From the NCBI GenBank assembly GCA_012274445.1, contig JAAROD010000029.1:558001-622000 (forward strand): a DNA stretch of 64,000 bases, in the 5' to 3' direction. This document shows, one piece after another, positions 45,396-56,135 of this stretch. Position 1 is the stretch's first letter; each line of letters opens with the position of its first letter. Position numbers and translations under genes: made by a program. The notes beneath the pieces were generated by a model. That model had not been told where the DNA came from. It saw only the letters and a list, made by a program, of their open reading frames with translations, and did no database searches. The stretch comes from Sclerotiophoma versabilis. Lineage: Eukaryota; Ascomycota; Dothideomycetes; Pleosporales; Didymellaceae.

Positions 45396-45683
45396 CTATG
45401 CTGTCTTTGAAGCTTCATCCTTTGTGTCATCCTTGTCCTTGTCCTTCTTTTTATCACCGCAATTCAGCAGATCTACACTCTTACGCTTCACCTTACCAAC
45501 CTTTTCCCTCAGTGCCTCCATGAACGTTATTTTCTCTTCTTCGGGATCATCGTTGCCACATTTCGCATCCTCAGGGTGTTCAGGCAAGATGTCATTGAAG
45601 ACATCTCTATGGGTCGTGGGCGCGCCTGCCGTTCGGGACTCCGGCTTTTTGGGCGGATCTTGGTTCGTGGAAGAGTCTGACAT
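45396..45683 (-). CDS. Small acidic/Lys-rich protein, unknown function
   Basis: A 95-residue frame from the ATG at 45683: hydrophilic throughout, with two sections. The first (PPKKPESRTAGAPTTHRDVFNDILPEH in two parts) ends in DILPEHPEDAKCGNDDPEEE; the second is helical and basic (ITFMEALREKVGKVKRKS), followed by a Lys/Asp tail. The helix could bind membranes or acidic partners. No family recognised. Its compositional order and ATG support a gene, but the small size keeps confidence modest. An ATG 18 bp upstream in frame would add MFAFNT. Confidence 0.5.
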   Translation of the reverse strand: MSDSSTNQDPPKKPESRTAGAPTTHRDVFNDILPEHPEDAKCGNDDPEEEKITFMEALREKVGKVKRKSVDLLNCGDKKKDKDKDDTKDEASKTA

Positions 45684-45852
45684 CGTGTTGAAAGCGAACA
45701 ACAGAAAGCTCGTGGTAAGGCATTAAAATCTCAAGATGGAGTGAACGAGTTGATATTACGCCTGCCGTTTGCTTGAAGTCACTTGATAGTGAACACAAAC
45801 GGTGTCGACTGCAAGCGTGATATCAGTCACTTGGTCAATTCGTCGCACGCAA

Positions 45853-47567
45853 TCACTCCGTCAAGTCCAACAAGCCCTGCGCGTTCTCCTCCGCGACAAT
45901 CCCCTCTTCCACCATCTGACCTAGTACAGCCGCAACATCTGCACTCCTCCCCTTCCAGCTCTCCTTTCTTGCACTTGATCCGCTTGATACTTCCTTGAGA
46001 ATTTCTGCCACGATGGCTTTAGCATCCGCTGTGGCCCGCGTCTGCAAAGCTCCTGCGTTCTGCGCATAGCTTCTTGCTCCCCGGTAGAAAACGCCAGCGT
46101 TTGCCACAACAACAGCCTTGCTGTTTGCCCAAGCTGCTTTCGCGCTTGGCGTAATCGCAATGCGGAAGCGGAATAGCTCGGTATCGCCGCGGGCCAAGAA
46201 GACGTCCGCTAGACGAGATGCGGAAAGCATGGATGAGAGTGGAGATGATGAAAGCTCGGTCAGTGTCTTCTGTGCTTGCGAGAGCGCGGTCCACTGAATC
46301 TCAAGATCTGACATGAAGGTCGGTGAGGACGCTCTGTACTCTAGACTGTCTGCTATCGAGGAAGCAAGGTCGATAAGTGCGTCTGCATATGATGATCGGA
46401 TGTTGACGTATGCAAGGTCTGGATTGGTGGATTGAGACTCTTTCAGCAGAGTCCCAAAGGTCTGTTCGACCTGCTGTGCGTACTGGGCTGACGAGTTCCT
46501 GCCACTTCGATACATGGCCTCCACGACACTGACTTGAAAACTTGCTGCAGCAAGCACTGCATCATCCTTGGGTGATGTCGAAGCTTCCTCGGTTGTGTTG
46601 GGCTGGCCTATTGATAATGTAGGTCCTGATTCTGGCTCGTCTTCAAGGCTTGATTCTGGCAACGCATCGATGATACTGACAAGAGCGGGAATGGTTTCGA
46701 CGGCAGTCAAAAGACCGTCCTGTGCTTTCTTCTCAATATTAGGTAAGTCTTCTGGTGTGTACAGTCCAAGCAACGTGATGAGAGCCCCCAGTTGTGCCGT
46801 ACAAGTCTCGAGGATTGTCACGGGCGTAAGAGGCTCCTCGATTGTAGCCCAGTCTCCAGGTCCTTCGGATGAAGATGATGCAACGTCCGTGTCGTCCTGC
46901 TCCTTTGCCTCAGCAGGCTGCGGTCGATCACCCTCCCATGCCTCCTGATACTCTCCCGATGCCTGAGCCTTGGCGATCTCTGCCTGCATTTGATCATACT
47001 CTTGCTGCTGTTTCTGCAAGCACCCAGTGAAGATGTCAACAGCTTCCTCAAGTAACGATCTCGCAGGGGTTTTCGCGGCCTCCTGTGTTCCGTCTTCTAG
47101 CCCAGCTTCCGCTAGAGATGTCAGGACTTGAGCCGTGTTGAACAGTATGTCGGTATTAGTAGGGTTGAGCGAGATGGCATGACGATGCGAGTTTAGAGTC
47201 TCTTCCAGCAATGCTATCCTGCTGCCTAGATGCGGCAGTATCCGCTCATCTTCTGTAAGACTATACTCTAGGTTGGCTCTGTAACTCATCAGTAAGATGA
47301 TCTCACGTGTATGATTGTTGCGAATACGGACTTGTTGTACGCAAGGTCGAAAGACTGTGGGTGTTTTTTTAAGCCTTCGTTGTAAGTGTCGATGGCACGA
47401 TTGAAGAAACGTGTTGCTTTTGCAGCATCGCCAGCTCTCCATTTGCCAGCAGCTTGCTCGTGTTCGTCTGCGGCTTCTAGGAAGTCGTTCTCGGTCTGTG
47501 GCTCGGGCGCCTTGAGCTTGCCTTTTGGCTTGCCTGGCTTCAGGAAGTCTTTCCTCTTGGGGCCCAT
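45853..47567 (-). CDS. TPR-repeat protein, fungal conserved type
   Basis: Two exons, 47332-47567 and 45853-47278, joined by a 53-bp intron in phase 2 (AACAA|A GCC), giving 553 residues. The N-terminus is basic (MGPKRKDFLKPGKPKGKLK). TPR-like helices run from about 27: FLEAADEHEQAAGKWRAGDAAKATRFFNRAIDTY in two helices, then LKKHPQSFDLAYNKANLEY, and RHAISLNPTNTDILFNTAQVLTSLAE. The central region has a coiled-coil acidic segment, and alpha-helical repeats continue to the C-terminus. The pattern resembles the ribosomal-protein assembly chaperone Acl4 and related fungal TPR proteins, but I cannot decide by eye. A reading that starts at 47634 in the exon-2 frame only runs through the intron and is not used. 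Confidence 0.85.
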
Positions 47568-47776
47568 TGTGAGATGCGACGGCGGTCGAATTAGAAGTCC
47601 TTGAAAGGCTGTATGGAGATTGAACTAGGAACAAGATTTGCTTAATTGATCATGTTGTCAATGATTCTGGAAATTGAATTTTTGATGTCTTTAGAAACCG
47701 TCCAGAACTTTTTGAGAGTTGTGACGTAGCCCCACTTCCACTTTCTTACCCCACCCGGCGGCCTCCCTCTATCCTG

Positions 47777-48215
47777 CTATGCTGACCTCACCTTCTTCAC
47801 ATCAAACTTATCCCAGAGCGCTGTCTTATCAACCAGATAGCCATTCGCATCAAATTGAACACCCTCCTCCTCCAAAAGCTTCCGCTTCGACTCCTGGTTC
47901 TGCCCACTGGGCACCTTCTCCCAATCACCCTTGAAGCCGCCAATAAACTACTCATTGACCGTCAGCGCACCACCTCACATGCATCGCTTGTAGAATAACC
48001 ATAGAGTTGTAACTTACTCCGGTACTGGCAATGCACCTATGACATGGTATGTCGGGTGCAAACGGATTGTTCCTCAGTGCGCCGCCGACCGCGCGCGGAG
48101 AACTGTTCAACGCCTTCGACATGGCTGCGTATGTTGTGATGCGGCCCTCAGGGATCTGCTGTAGCAGCGCGTAGACGCGTTCCTGGTATTCCGTGACTCT
48201 TTGCACCTTTGACAT
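47777..48215 (-). CDS. MGMT-type DNA repair protein (O6-alkylguanine transferase family, C-terminal domain only)
   Basis: A nuclear DNA repair protein with the methylguanine methyltransferase DNA-binding fold. Two exons (48018-48215, 47777-47947; phase 0, 70-bp intron) encode 122 residues. The N-terminal helix-turn-helix shows RVYALLQQIPEGRITTYAAMSKAL and the family helix SPRAVGGALRNNPF. The active motif PCHR with its acceptor cysteine (IPCHRCIAS) is present. Alkyltransferase-like proteins (Atl1) replace that Cys by Trp; this one keeps it, so it could transfer alkyl groups. It lacks the N-terminal domain of human MGMT, as in many fungal and bacterial short forms. The last 56 residues cover the wing (FIGGFKGDWEKVP, LLEEEGVQFDANGYLVD). 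Confidence 0.92.
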
Positions 48216-48511
48216 GATTGTTGTGAACTGGGGGCTGGGGAGGAGCTGGGGGAGGAGAAACGCGATTTAACGTGGAGAGGCAACGCGTGGTCACGAGGTA
48301 TGCTTTCAAAGTGACCTCTCGGCGACAAGCCTCACGACAACGGTGAGTCACGCACGCTGCCGACATAAGATGGTTCTTTGTTGTACAAGTGATCAATTCA
48401 ACTTAGTTGTACCCACGGTTTGCAAGAGCAAAGGCTGTGATTCGAAACCAGAGTACGAGCTTCTCAAGAACAGGACAAAACTAGTCCAATCTACCGTTCT
48501 GGCCTCTCCTC

Positions 48512-49842
48512 TCAGTTTGTCCTCAGCGTAGGAGGCCAAACACACAAACCCCCACAGTCCGCACCTCCATTCTTAGGATCACAACCATCGCCGGGGCTAT
48601 CCACGCACACCTGCCTGCTGTCCGGACATCTGAAGCCAGCAAAACCTCCACACATTTGGTCTTTCACACAGATACCTGTCGCATCGCATGCAAGCCCGCA
48701 ACCTGGTTTGTACGGATCGTCGATGCAAGTGTAGCCGGTGGGGCAGTTGTTTGTGTTTGCGCGACCGCCGCCGCAGATCTGATGTTTGCGAGACTCGCCG
48801 GTTGGTGTCGGGATAGGCTTTTTAGTAGGACTGCTGCAGTTCTGAGAGTGTTAGTTGGAAGACCCAAGGTTTAAAGTAGGTGTCAGCGGAGACAGGCCTA
48901 TACAATGTAGGGTCATGTCTGTTGGGCCAAATCAAGAATCAATGATAAGGCGCAATGGGAGGGAAGTACCTGAAAAGCCGGCTTGACACCACCACACTTC
49001 TTCCAACACGTATACTTGTTTGCATTGGCGCAGATACAGCCTGCGGGCCAAGATTGAATGCACATACGTTCCTCGCATTTACAAGTCTTGGAATAATCAG
49101 CTCCCACAACCCCAGAGCCAAGTACGGGTAACTTCGCAGGAACGGGGACAGTAGACTTCTGCGGGGCGGGCTGCGGCTCGGGAGCAGCAGCACGTTTAAC
49201 GGGTCCATCGAATGGATTACCACCGAGTGGTGGGCAAGTGTTGAGGCCTGGAGACTTGCCGCCACACTTCTCATAGCAGGTCTTCGCAATGCCGTATGCA
49301 CAGTGACACGAATCGGGAAAGCTTTGAATGCACATCATTTCTTCGCACTCGCAGCCTCGAACCAAAGGTAGGTCAGGGAGTACCGGACTCGACGGTAGAA
49401 CTGGTATAGGCAAAGCTGGCGTAGGAAACCCTAGAATCGGTAACGTCGGCAAAGTGAGGGTTGGTTTGGGTTTAAACACAGGCAAAGTCAGGGTTGGTTT
49501 GGGTTTAGACGCAGGTATAGTCGTGGATTGCTGCGGCAGAAGGCATTTCTGCGGTGTGGTCAGTGTTTGCTTCCACATGTCGACCATAGGCAGCCTACCC
49601 TGAACTTCGTTGGCGTGTAAGAAGGACAACGTATCTTGCATCTCAGCTCAGCAAGGTTTACACATCTACAGCCCGCCTAAAGTTTGTATTAATTGTGGTA
49701 TCGTTTCAATCACATTCAGGGTACTTGCAAGGGTATTGGTGTCGGGGCATTTGACTTGAGGGCACTGACAGGCATCCTCTATGAGAGTCTGAGCGACAGC
49801 TAGAGAGCCCAGCAGAGGCAGTGTCAGGTAAAGAAGCTTCAT
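48512..49842 (-). CDS. Secreted modular cysteine-rich protein
   Basis: Three exons, 49725-49842, 48970-49646 and 48512-48841, predict 374 residues; the last junction is clear in phase, the first has one alternative acceptor. Residues 1-18 are a signal peptide (MKLLYLTLPLLGSLAVAQ). A Cys module CQCPQVKCPD follows, then a Pro/Leu-rich linker with an 11-residue duplication (KPKPTLTLP). Two copies of a module CxCEExMCIQSxPxxCxC...CxxKCGG lie at about 137-170 and 225-260. The C-terminal exon has two Cys-rich units with a GGADCGGLCVWP end, a pattern known from secreted fungal proteins. No catalytic residues are visible. Likely extracellular or wall associated; an effector role is possible but only inferred. 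Note the CEEMMC/CEERMC pairs: the repeat is clear in sequence. Confidence 0.8.
49448..49513. repeat. 33-bp tandem duplication (2 copies) inside the secreted-protein gene
   Basis: Two adjacent 33-bp units with a few substitutions (AGTGAGGGTT/AGTCAGGGTT; TTTAAACAC/TTTAGACGC), each encoding an 11-residue KPKPTLTLP-type unit, so frame is kept. Confidence 0.85.
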
Positions 49843-50911
49843 CGCGGTAATAAAGCCGTGCACGTTGTGAAGTAAAGACGGCAAGAAATATGTTGTTTGT
49901 TACGCGACGACTATTGGAAGTCTGGCTCTACACAGCTTGCAATCATACTCTAGAGCTGCGACGAGGTCTTCTTATGTTGACCCATTCCCAAGCCACGCGT
50001 TGCCTTGACATCATTCATGCACTCCACACGTTCTTGCCTGTCTCGCCAAGGTGCTCCATCGTGGCTCGCATCAAGTCCTGAAAGCCAAAAGCCAGTTTAC
50101 CAAGCCAATTGATATCCTACAGCAGAGCGCATTAAGCTTCGATTTTCCGCAACCGGTCAAAAGCAGAAATCGCATTCCACGGCTTAGGAGACCATGCCTG
50201 GCAGATGACCACTGTGTGGTACAATGGGAGGGAGAAATGCTTAGGATAAGTTGTCAAGGGATATCATTGTTGGCCGGTAAGCTAAGAATAGCTGGAGATA
50301 AGCTTTTTTCGAGGCACGGCCAGTACCCTACTTGCGGGGTAGAGCATGCACAAAGGCCACTCGGAACCAATACCCGATCCATGCTCGTGGGTTGGTATCG
50401 TCAATTCGTAGTTTGGTGCATGGGTACGCGATAATCGAACCGGTCCATTACGAGGAGCTGAGAAGTAAGAGCGCCATTCCTGTTCATCCAAATTACACGT
50501 GAATCGAGTCACCGATTAATGGGTAAACGGGCCGATCGAGGTTGATAGGAATCATCCGTATCGGATTTGAGTGTTCCTTGCAGCGACGAGTAGGGACGGT
50601 GATTAGTCGCAGGGTCAAGGGAGGACGCGCTGAAGTCTGATCCAAGGCCACGTTGCCGAGGAATGCCATCACTAGCGCAAACCAAGCTCTATCCTACTAG
50701 CGATTGCCAAACGCGGCTGCAAGTCTTGCACACAAAGAGAGAGATGACCGAGAAGTGGAACAGGGTTTTTCAGAATAAAGATCGAGTTGGTTCGGGGGTT
50801 TGAACTCCGTATGTATACCGCTCAACAAATGCAACGCCGAGTGTTCCTAGCTGGGGGTATGTGCCGTTCCAATGTGTAAATATTCTCCAAGCGTAAGCGG
50901 TGTGATGTCGA
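49843..50911. other. 1.1-kb interval without a supported gene
   Basis: Contains the upstream region of the secreted-protein gene on the left and the 3' flank of the RING-ligase gene on the right. ORFs of 60-127 codons (for example 50051-50434 +) have no recognisable features. Confidence 0.5.
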
Positions 50912-53239
50912 TTATCGATCTCGGTCGACGTCTTCCGGTGGAGGGCGTCGTTGAAGGCCAGCGGTACTCCTGACTGCATCGAAGCCTCGCCAAATGACCG
51001 TGGAAACGGTAGAACTCAAGTCGCGTACCGAGGTACTCAGCTCCGTTGCTCTGCTTCCGGGAATGTCTCGAGCATTTGGCTGACGCTCCTCACCGGACCA
51101 ATTTGCTTCCACGTCATCATCAAACTCGGTACGATAACTGCTGGGTGCGGACGCGGATACAGATAGGGGGCGTGAGGCTGAGGGAGATTCATTACGAGTC
51201 TCGGCAGCTTGGATTTGCAATGCATCCACAACATGCTCATCATCAACTAGCTGAGGTGCTGCAGGGGAAGGGCTTGGATGATCTAGGTATGCCTGTGACA
51301 GTGACCGCACAACATCGCCTTTACAAATGGGGCACGTTCGCCTGCGCGTTACCAGCCAAGGTGTACTACAACATGTCAGTGTCATAGCAAAGCGAGAATG
51401 GGAAGATACTCACATGCAGTCCACATGGAATTCATGACCACATGGAAGACTCATGACCTGACTGACGCCGTCCACATACTCTTCAAGGCAGACGACACAC
51501 TCCTTCTGTCGACCACCATAGCGACGTCTCCATTCGGCTAGACCGGTTTCGCGTTTCTCTTCTTCTCGGTCACGGGCTGTACGTTGAATGGAGGAAGATG
51601 TTGCTGGCGCCTCAGTCTCGTGTCGTGAGGTCGAACGAGACGGTGACGAGGTAGGTTGAGAAGGAGGCCGTTGAAGTAGAGGGGTGGTGGGAGTTGCTGC
51701 TTCAGAGGTAGCAGAGGGCGACGATGACGACGAGGAGTCGCTTATGGTATGGTAGGTCCGAACAGGAAGGCGCTCGACAACTGACTTAGGGGCTCTCCAA
51801 CGTCGGCGCCTTATACGAGATCGGAGGAGCAGTAAAGCGTAGACAACGGAAAGAGTTACGAGTGGACTGACGACAAGGACGAGGAGCGTATCAAAGAAGG
51901 GACTTGAGGACACATTCGTAGGCGTGAGCGTTACCCAGAGACCTTCATGGGGGTTTGAATCGCCAGGAAGTGTATCAATGTCCTGGCTATTGGCACTGGT
52001 AATAGATGTGGCACTCCTTCGACGTAATCCCAGCCAGGAGCGCCAGTGCGCCTTGTGTTCGTTGTTCGGCGATGTGTACTTTGTCTCGATTCCGCGACGA
52101 CTGCTGCTTGTCACAGAAAAGGATGATGTTGGAGTGGACGTTGGTGATGCGGAAAGAGTTGTCGTAGGCAGATTGCGAAACTTGGGGTCTCGCCAATCGT
52201 CCTCGCCGATCTTGAAGCTGTCTATTGGTTGCTCTTCGGCGTTGGCAAGACCCAGTGTGGTCAGAAGCAAATGCAGCCAACCCTTGTCATGGGAGTTTGC
52301 CTTGGCAGATGCAAGAGGGCCACCCTGACTGCCCAGAGAAAGCGTGGATGTGGATTGAGGCGTGATTCCAGTCAGTGTGGACTTGTTCTTCTGCTGAGAT
52401 GCAACGACGCCTGACAAGATCTTGCCTGGGGGCAGAAGAGACGACAGTAGGTGCGCAGTCGTATGCGAGGTGAATAACGAGGGGATGGTGACGTTGGATG
52501 TGTCGCCCCTAGCGTACATGCGAATCAAACCTCCTCCGCGCACATCGTCGCCCACAATGACAGCGACACCACCACGTCTTTGTGCCCACTCAACCTTGGC
52601 CAAGAAGCCACAACCTCCTCGTTTGAGCAGTACCACCTTTCCTGCGATCTCGGCGCTCTCTTGGAGTGACTGGATATCGGCATGGTCTGAAGAGTGCCGT
52701 GTGCTCTGATCGAGAGCCTGGTGCAGGTGGTCGTCGGTGCCGTCATCTGTAGGCAGTGCCTCTACCTCTTTCGCTAGAGCACTTCTCGGCCTATCCTTCT
52801 TCTCGGCCAGAGGACCAGCGCTCCTGCTCTTAGTAGCAGGAGCTGGCTTCAGAGCACGTGCAAGGCCCTCACTGCTCCCGTCCCAACCAGGTATGTCACT
52901 GCAGCCCAGCTCGCCTCTACTCAGGGCGTCGTCGCCGAAGCCGCTGCCAATCCATAGTGGACCGCTCAGTCCGTCGGTGGGCAGCGCTGGCCCAAACGCT
53001 GCAGGTCGGGCAAGGAAGAAGGTCGAGTTGTCGTCGGTGAGGCTTATAATGGCGGATGGAGGGAAGAGCGAGCCGGGGGATGTGAAGGAGAAAAGGGCGT
53101 TGACGCCGGACTGTTTCTGCGCACGTGATGCTCCCTGGAACTCCTGGTCCTGCTGTGCGCCCAAGGTAACATACAGAAGTAGCGCAACAGCGAGCAAGCT
53201 CGCGGTCAGCGAGACGAGGAGCTGCAGCAGGCGGGGCAT
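50912..53239 (-). CDS. PA-TM-RING E3 ubiquitin ligase (GRAIL/RNF13-like)
   Basis: An endomembrane ubiquitin ligase with a lumenal protease-associated domain and cytosolic RING. Two exons (51414-53239, 50912-51365; 48-bp intron, phase 2) encode 759 residues. A signal anchor lies at about 5-28 (LLQLLVSLTASLLAVALLLYV). The PA domain spans about 80-280, with IAGKVVLLKRGGCGFLAKVEWAQRRGG as core in two parts and TIPSLFTSHTTAHLL at its end. A second membrane segment lies near 446-470 (LLVLVVSPLVTLSVVYALLLL), followed by the basic stop-transfer RSRIRRRRW. The RING-H2 reads CVVCLEEY ... LPCGHEFHVDCI, and after the intron TPWLVTRRRTCPICK, with all eight metal ligands. The intron falls inside the RING. 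The Ser-rich region and long C-tail look disordered. Confidence 0.93.
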
Positions 53240-54469
53240 GCTGGCGACGTGTGGCAGGGTGTGGGGGAGGCGGGAAGAGGTGTTTTGGTGAAGAGCAGCA
53301 AGGTATGCTGGGCTCTGTGTTGGTTCACGGCATCCGGTCTTGTCTACGAAGGCGCGCCGTGAGTGGTTTCAGCGGCTCGTGATAGCGGTCGATGACGATG
53401 ACGATGACCAGGCGGGGAAGGCACTGTGTCGCCAGTGCAGACGGGGTAGGGTGACAGCACAGCAACGCGACAACAAGCACGAAAGCGTGCGTGTAGATCT
53501 GACGGTAGAAGGTAGGAATAATCCGCTATGCAAGGCAGGATCGACGTGCGTGAAGGGACTAACAAACAGCCAGCCAAGGAAGCAAACAACGGCCTGTCGT
53601 GCACTCTTCGCCGCGGGCTGCGCGGGCTGTTCGTGACAACTTAGCTTCCGCCCTATCCAGGCGGGCATCGGGCCGCCGCTGGAGCCAAGCGAGACTTGCC
53701 CATCTCAGCCCTGCACGCGTTCATTCACTCCTGGGCACAGTGGCCTCATCACATCGGATCGCAGGTGAAACACGCGTTGAATTCAGGCCGTTGCATAGCT
53801 GAATGCAGGTCACACTCTCGCACAATGCCATTAACGTCTCGAGAGCAGTGGGCTGACCATGCTGAAAAGACTCGCAGCACGAGTGCAGCGGGAGACGTCG
53901 TTCGAGTCTCTGCCGGTGTCGCGAATCTCAGTTGCACCATTGTCGTCTCTACTGGAAACCGCAGGTTCTGAAAGCGCATTCAGCCATACGAAGCATCGAG
54001 TCCGAGACGGGCCTTCCTTTGGAGCCGCCCCACTCACGTGCGGCACGCCGTTGCAGCTTCCAGATCTGAGGTGGAGGGTACTGCAGCATGTCCAATCTCT
54101 CCGTGACTTCCACATGAACCAGTGTACTTGTACGTTTGTCACGATGATGTAGTCGACAGTGTGGCTTCTTCTGCCCTAGTTGCACCCTTCTCACACCTCA
54201 CAACACCATTCATCACCTGCATCCCCCTTCAGCACTTTGTCCAGCATCTTGCTATTCCTACCCTTGTCCTAGTCTTATTCCACCTCGAACCTCACTCAGA
54301 CCCTCTACCTGTTCCGCATCGCCTGTCTGACCTCCAGCGTCGTTGCTGTTCCATACGCTTTCGGCGACATCCTCTCATCGCCTATTAGTATCCTCCGAGA
54401 AAGCCGCAGTTATGAACATCGCACGACCACACATATTGACCGGCGGAAAGCTTCAAGGTCTTACCAGGG
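53240..54469. promoter_or_regulatory. Divergent region between the RING-ligase and aquaporin genes
   Basis: About 1.2 kb. ORFs near 53340-53970 overlap on both strands without features. The last 300 bp (54,180-54,410) is pyrimidine-rich and looks like promoter and leader of the aquaporin gene, including a short upstream ORF. Confidence 0.45.
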
Positions 54470-54510
54470 ATGAAGCAAACGTACACCGAAGATCCAAAAC
54501 ATGCTGGTGA
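54412..54510 (+). promoter_or_regulatory. Upstream ORF overlapping the aquaporin start
   Basis: A 32-codon frame starting MNIARPHILTGGKLQ and ending at TGA 54508-54510, past the aquaporin ATG at 54470 in another frame. If this region is in the mRNA, ribosomes that start here would bypass the main ATG. Alternatively the transcript begins downstream of it. Confidence 0.35.
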
Positions 54511-55736
54511 GAGGCGGGTATTGGGATGGCTTCCGAACAGAACACGCCATTTGCTCATTGCTTTCATTGGCGAGTTCATCGGCACGTTTCTGTTCCTCTT
54601 CTTCGCCTTCGCAGCAACGCAGACCGCCAACAACCTTCTCGGTAGCCGGCCAATGGACATTCAGTCTTTGATGTACATTTCGTTGGCTTTCGGATTCTCT
54701 CTCGCAGTCAATGTCTGGATCTTCTTCCGCGTCAGTGGAGGGCTTTTTAACCCTGCAGTAAGTCGTTTGCTCTGAGCTATCACAGCTCCTACATTTTGTG
54801 CCATCCATATACTTGTTATTGTCTACCTCCGTTTGACTAACTGCTTGTGAAGGTCACCGTTGCGATGGCTCTCATCGGTGCCGTAACTTGGCTCAAGGCT
54901 GCGCTCCTCGTTCTTGCGCAACTGTTAGGTGCCATGGCCGCTGCTGGAGTTGTTTCGGCGACCTTTCCAGGTCCACTCGCTGTTCGTACACGCCTCGGTG
55001 CTGGCACGTCGATCAGCCGTGGAGTGTTCATCGAAATGTTCCTGACTGCCATGCTCATCTTCTGCATCTTCATGCTGGCAGCCGAGAAGCACAGATCTAC
55101 CTTCATCGCTCCTATCGGTATCGGTCTGGCACTCTTTGTCGCTGAATTGGCTGGTAAGCGATCTCATCTGATCAACTTCCTGTACCATACTGATCAAGAT
55201 AGGTGTTCTCTACACCGGCGCATCTCTCAACCCAGCACGTTCCTTCGGTCCTGATGTCGCCACCAAGCGCTTTGACGGCTACCACTGGATCTATTGGGTG
55301 GGACCACTTCTCGGCGCTCTGCTTGCCGTGCTGCTCTACCGTCTTCTCAAGATGCTCGAGTATGAGACTGCCAATCCGGACGCCGACGGCGATGGTCGCC
55401 GCGAGGCCTACTACGAACATGGAGGCTCTTCAGGCCATCACGAGGAAGGTGCACCAACGAGTACGTCAGACTGCCACTTCACATACAGACAGGCACACTG
55501 ACAGCATAGCCCGCGGTCATGGCGCGACCTCCGATGAGAGGGACTTTGGTACTCGCGTTCGTAGTGCGAAACACGGGCCCCACCATGATGTCGCGCTCGA
55601 CCACTCTCAGACTGGTTCTGCCGCCATGCCAGAATCTATGCCTGCCTTCCACCCCGGCCATGACGGTCATCGCTCCCAGGCCATGTCTGACCGCAGCTAC
55701 CGTAGCGGCCCTAGCGTTGAGTCTGGCTCATCGTAG
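54470..55736 (+). CDS. Aquaporin (MIP family water channel)
   Basis: Plasma- or vacuolar-membrane water channel. Four exons (54470-54757, 54853-55153, 55203-55460, 55510-55736) keep frame and encode 357 residues. Six membrane segments are visible, including LLIAFIGEFIGTFLFLFFAFAA, LMYISLAFGFSLAVNVWIFF and VFIEMFLTAMLIFCIFMLAA. NPA motif 1 is at 94-96, exactly at the first exon end (GGLFNPA), and NPA motif 2 at 206-208 (GASLNPARSFGPD). The residue after motif 2 is Arg (selectivity-filter Arg of water channels), and no Asp occupies the place typical of glycerol facilitators, so an orthodox aquaporin is favoured. The C-terminal tail (about 285-357) is hydrophilic and His/Ser rich. The start at 54470 fits the length of the N-terminal cytosolic region. 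Confidence 0.93.
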
Positions 55737-56135
55737 TCTGGCAGTACCAACTCTTTTCATTCCTCAATCACGTCCCCCTTCACATCTTCGTCAAGTACAA
55801 AAACTGAAGGTGACTATGGACATGGAAAGCCGCCACGGAAGCGCGGTCCCCTAGATGGTCACATATACTACCCATGTTGTTGGCTTCCTGGGTTCGTATT
55901 GAGAGCTATCTTTTGTCCTGGTTAGAATTGCTGTAGGATATGGACACTTTGGGCGTAGGACCGGCTCTGTACAATATAGTGTCAGGTCGAACTGTATATA
56001 CTACGAACGAAGATACCTTCAGAATCTTCTCTTCCATCAGCAGTGTCCGCCAAAGACACATCCTAAATCGCCGAGGTCCATGGCTGATCTGCCTATTTTT
56101 GATACGCACGAAGCGGTCTGACTGATAATCCGCAG
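55737..56135. other. Convergent 3' region
   Basis: About 0.4 kb between two convergent genes, presumably both 3' UTRs. No further gene seen. Confidence 0.5.

Noticed and set aside
47279..47634. N-terminal 110 residues of the frame opening at 47634 as the start of the TPR protein
   Set aside because: That frame runs through the 53-bp intron and out of frame over exon 1. The frame from ATG 47567 joined in phase 2 gives TPR-like sequence across the junction.
49550..49610. Possible 50-bp intron (GTAGGC...CGCAG) in the secreted-protein gene
   Set aside because: Removing it puts the rest of exon 2 in a frame with an early stop, so it is kept as coding.
50380..50450. tRNA-like string near ATCGAACCGG
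   Set aside because: No acceptor or anticodon stem can be folded around it.
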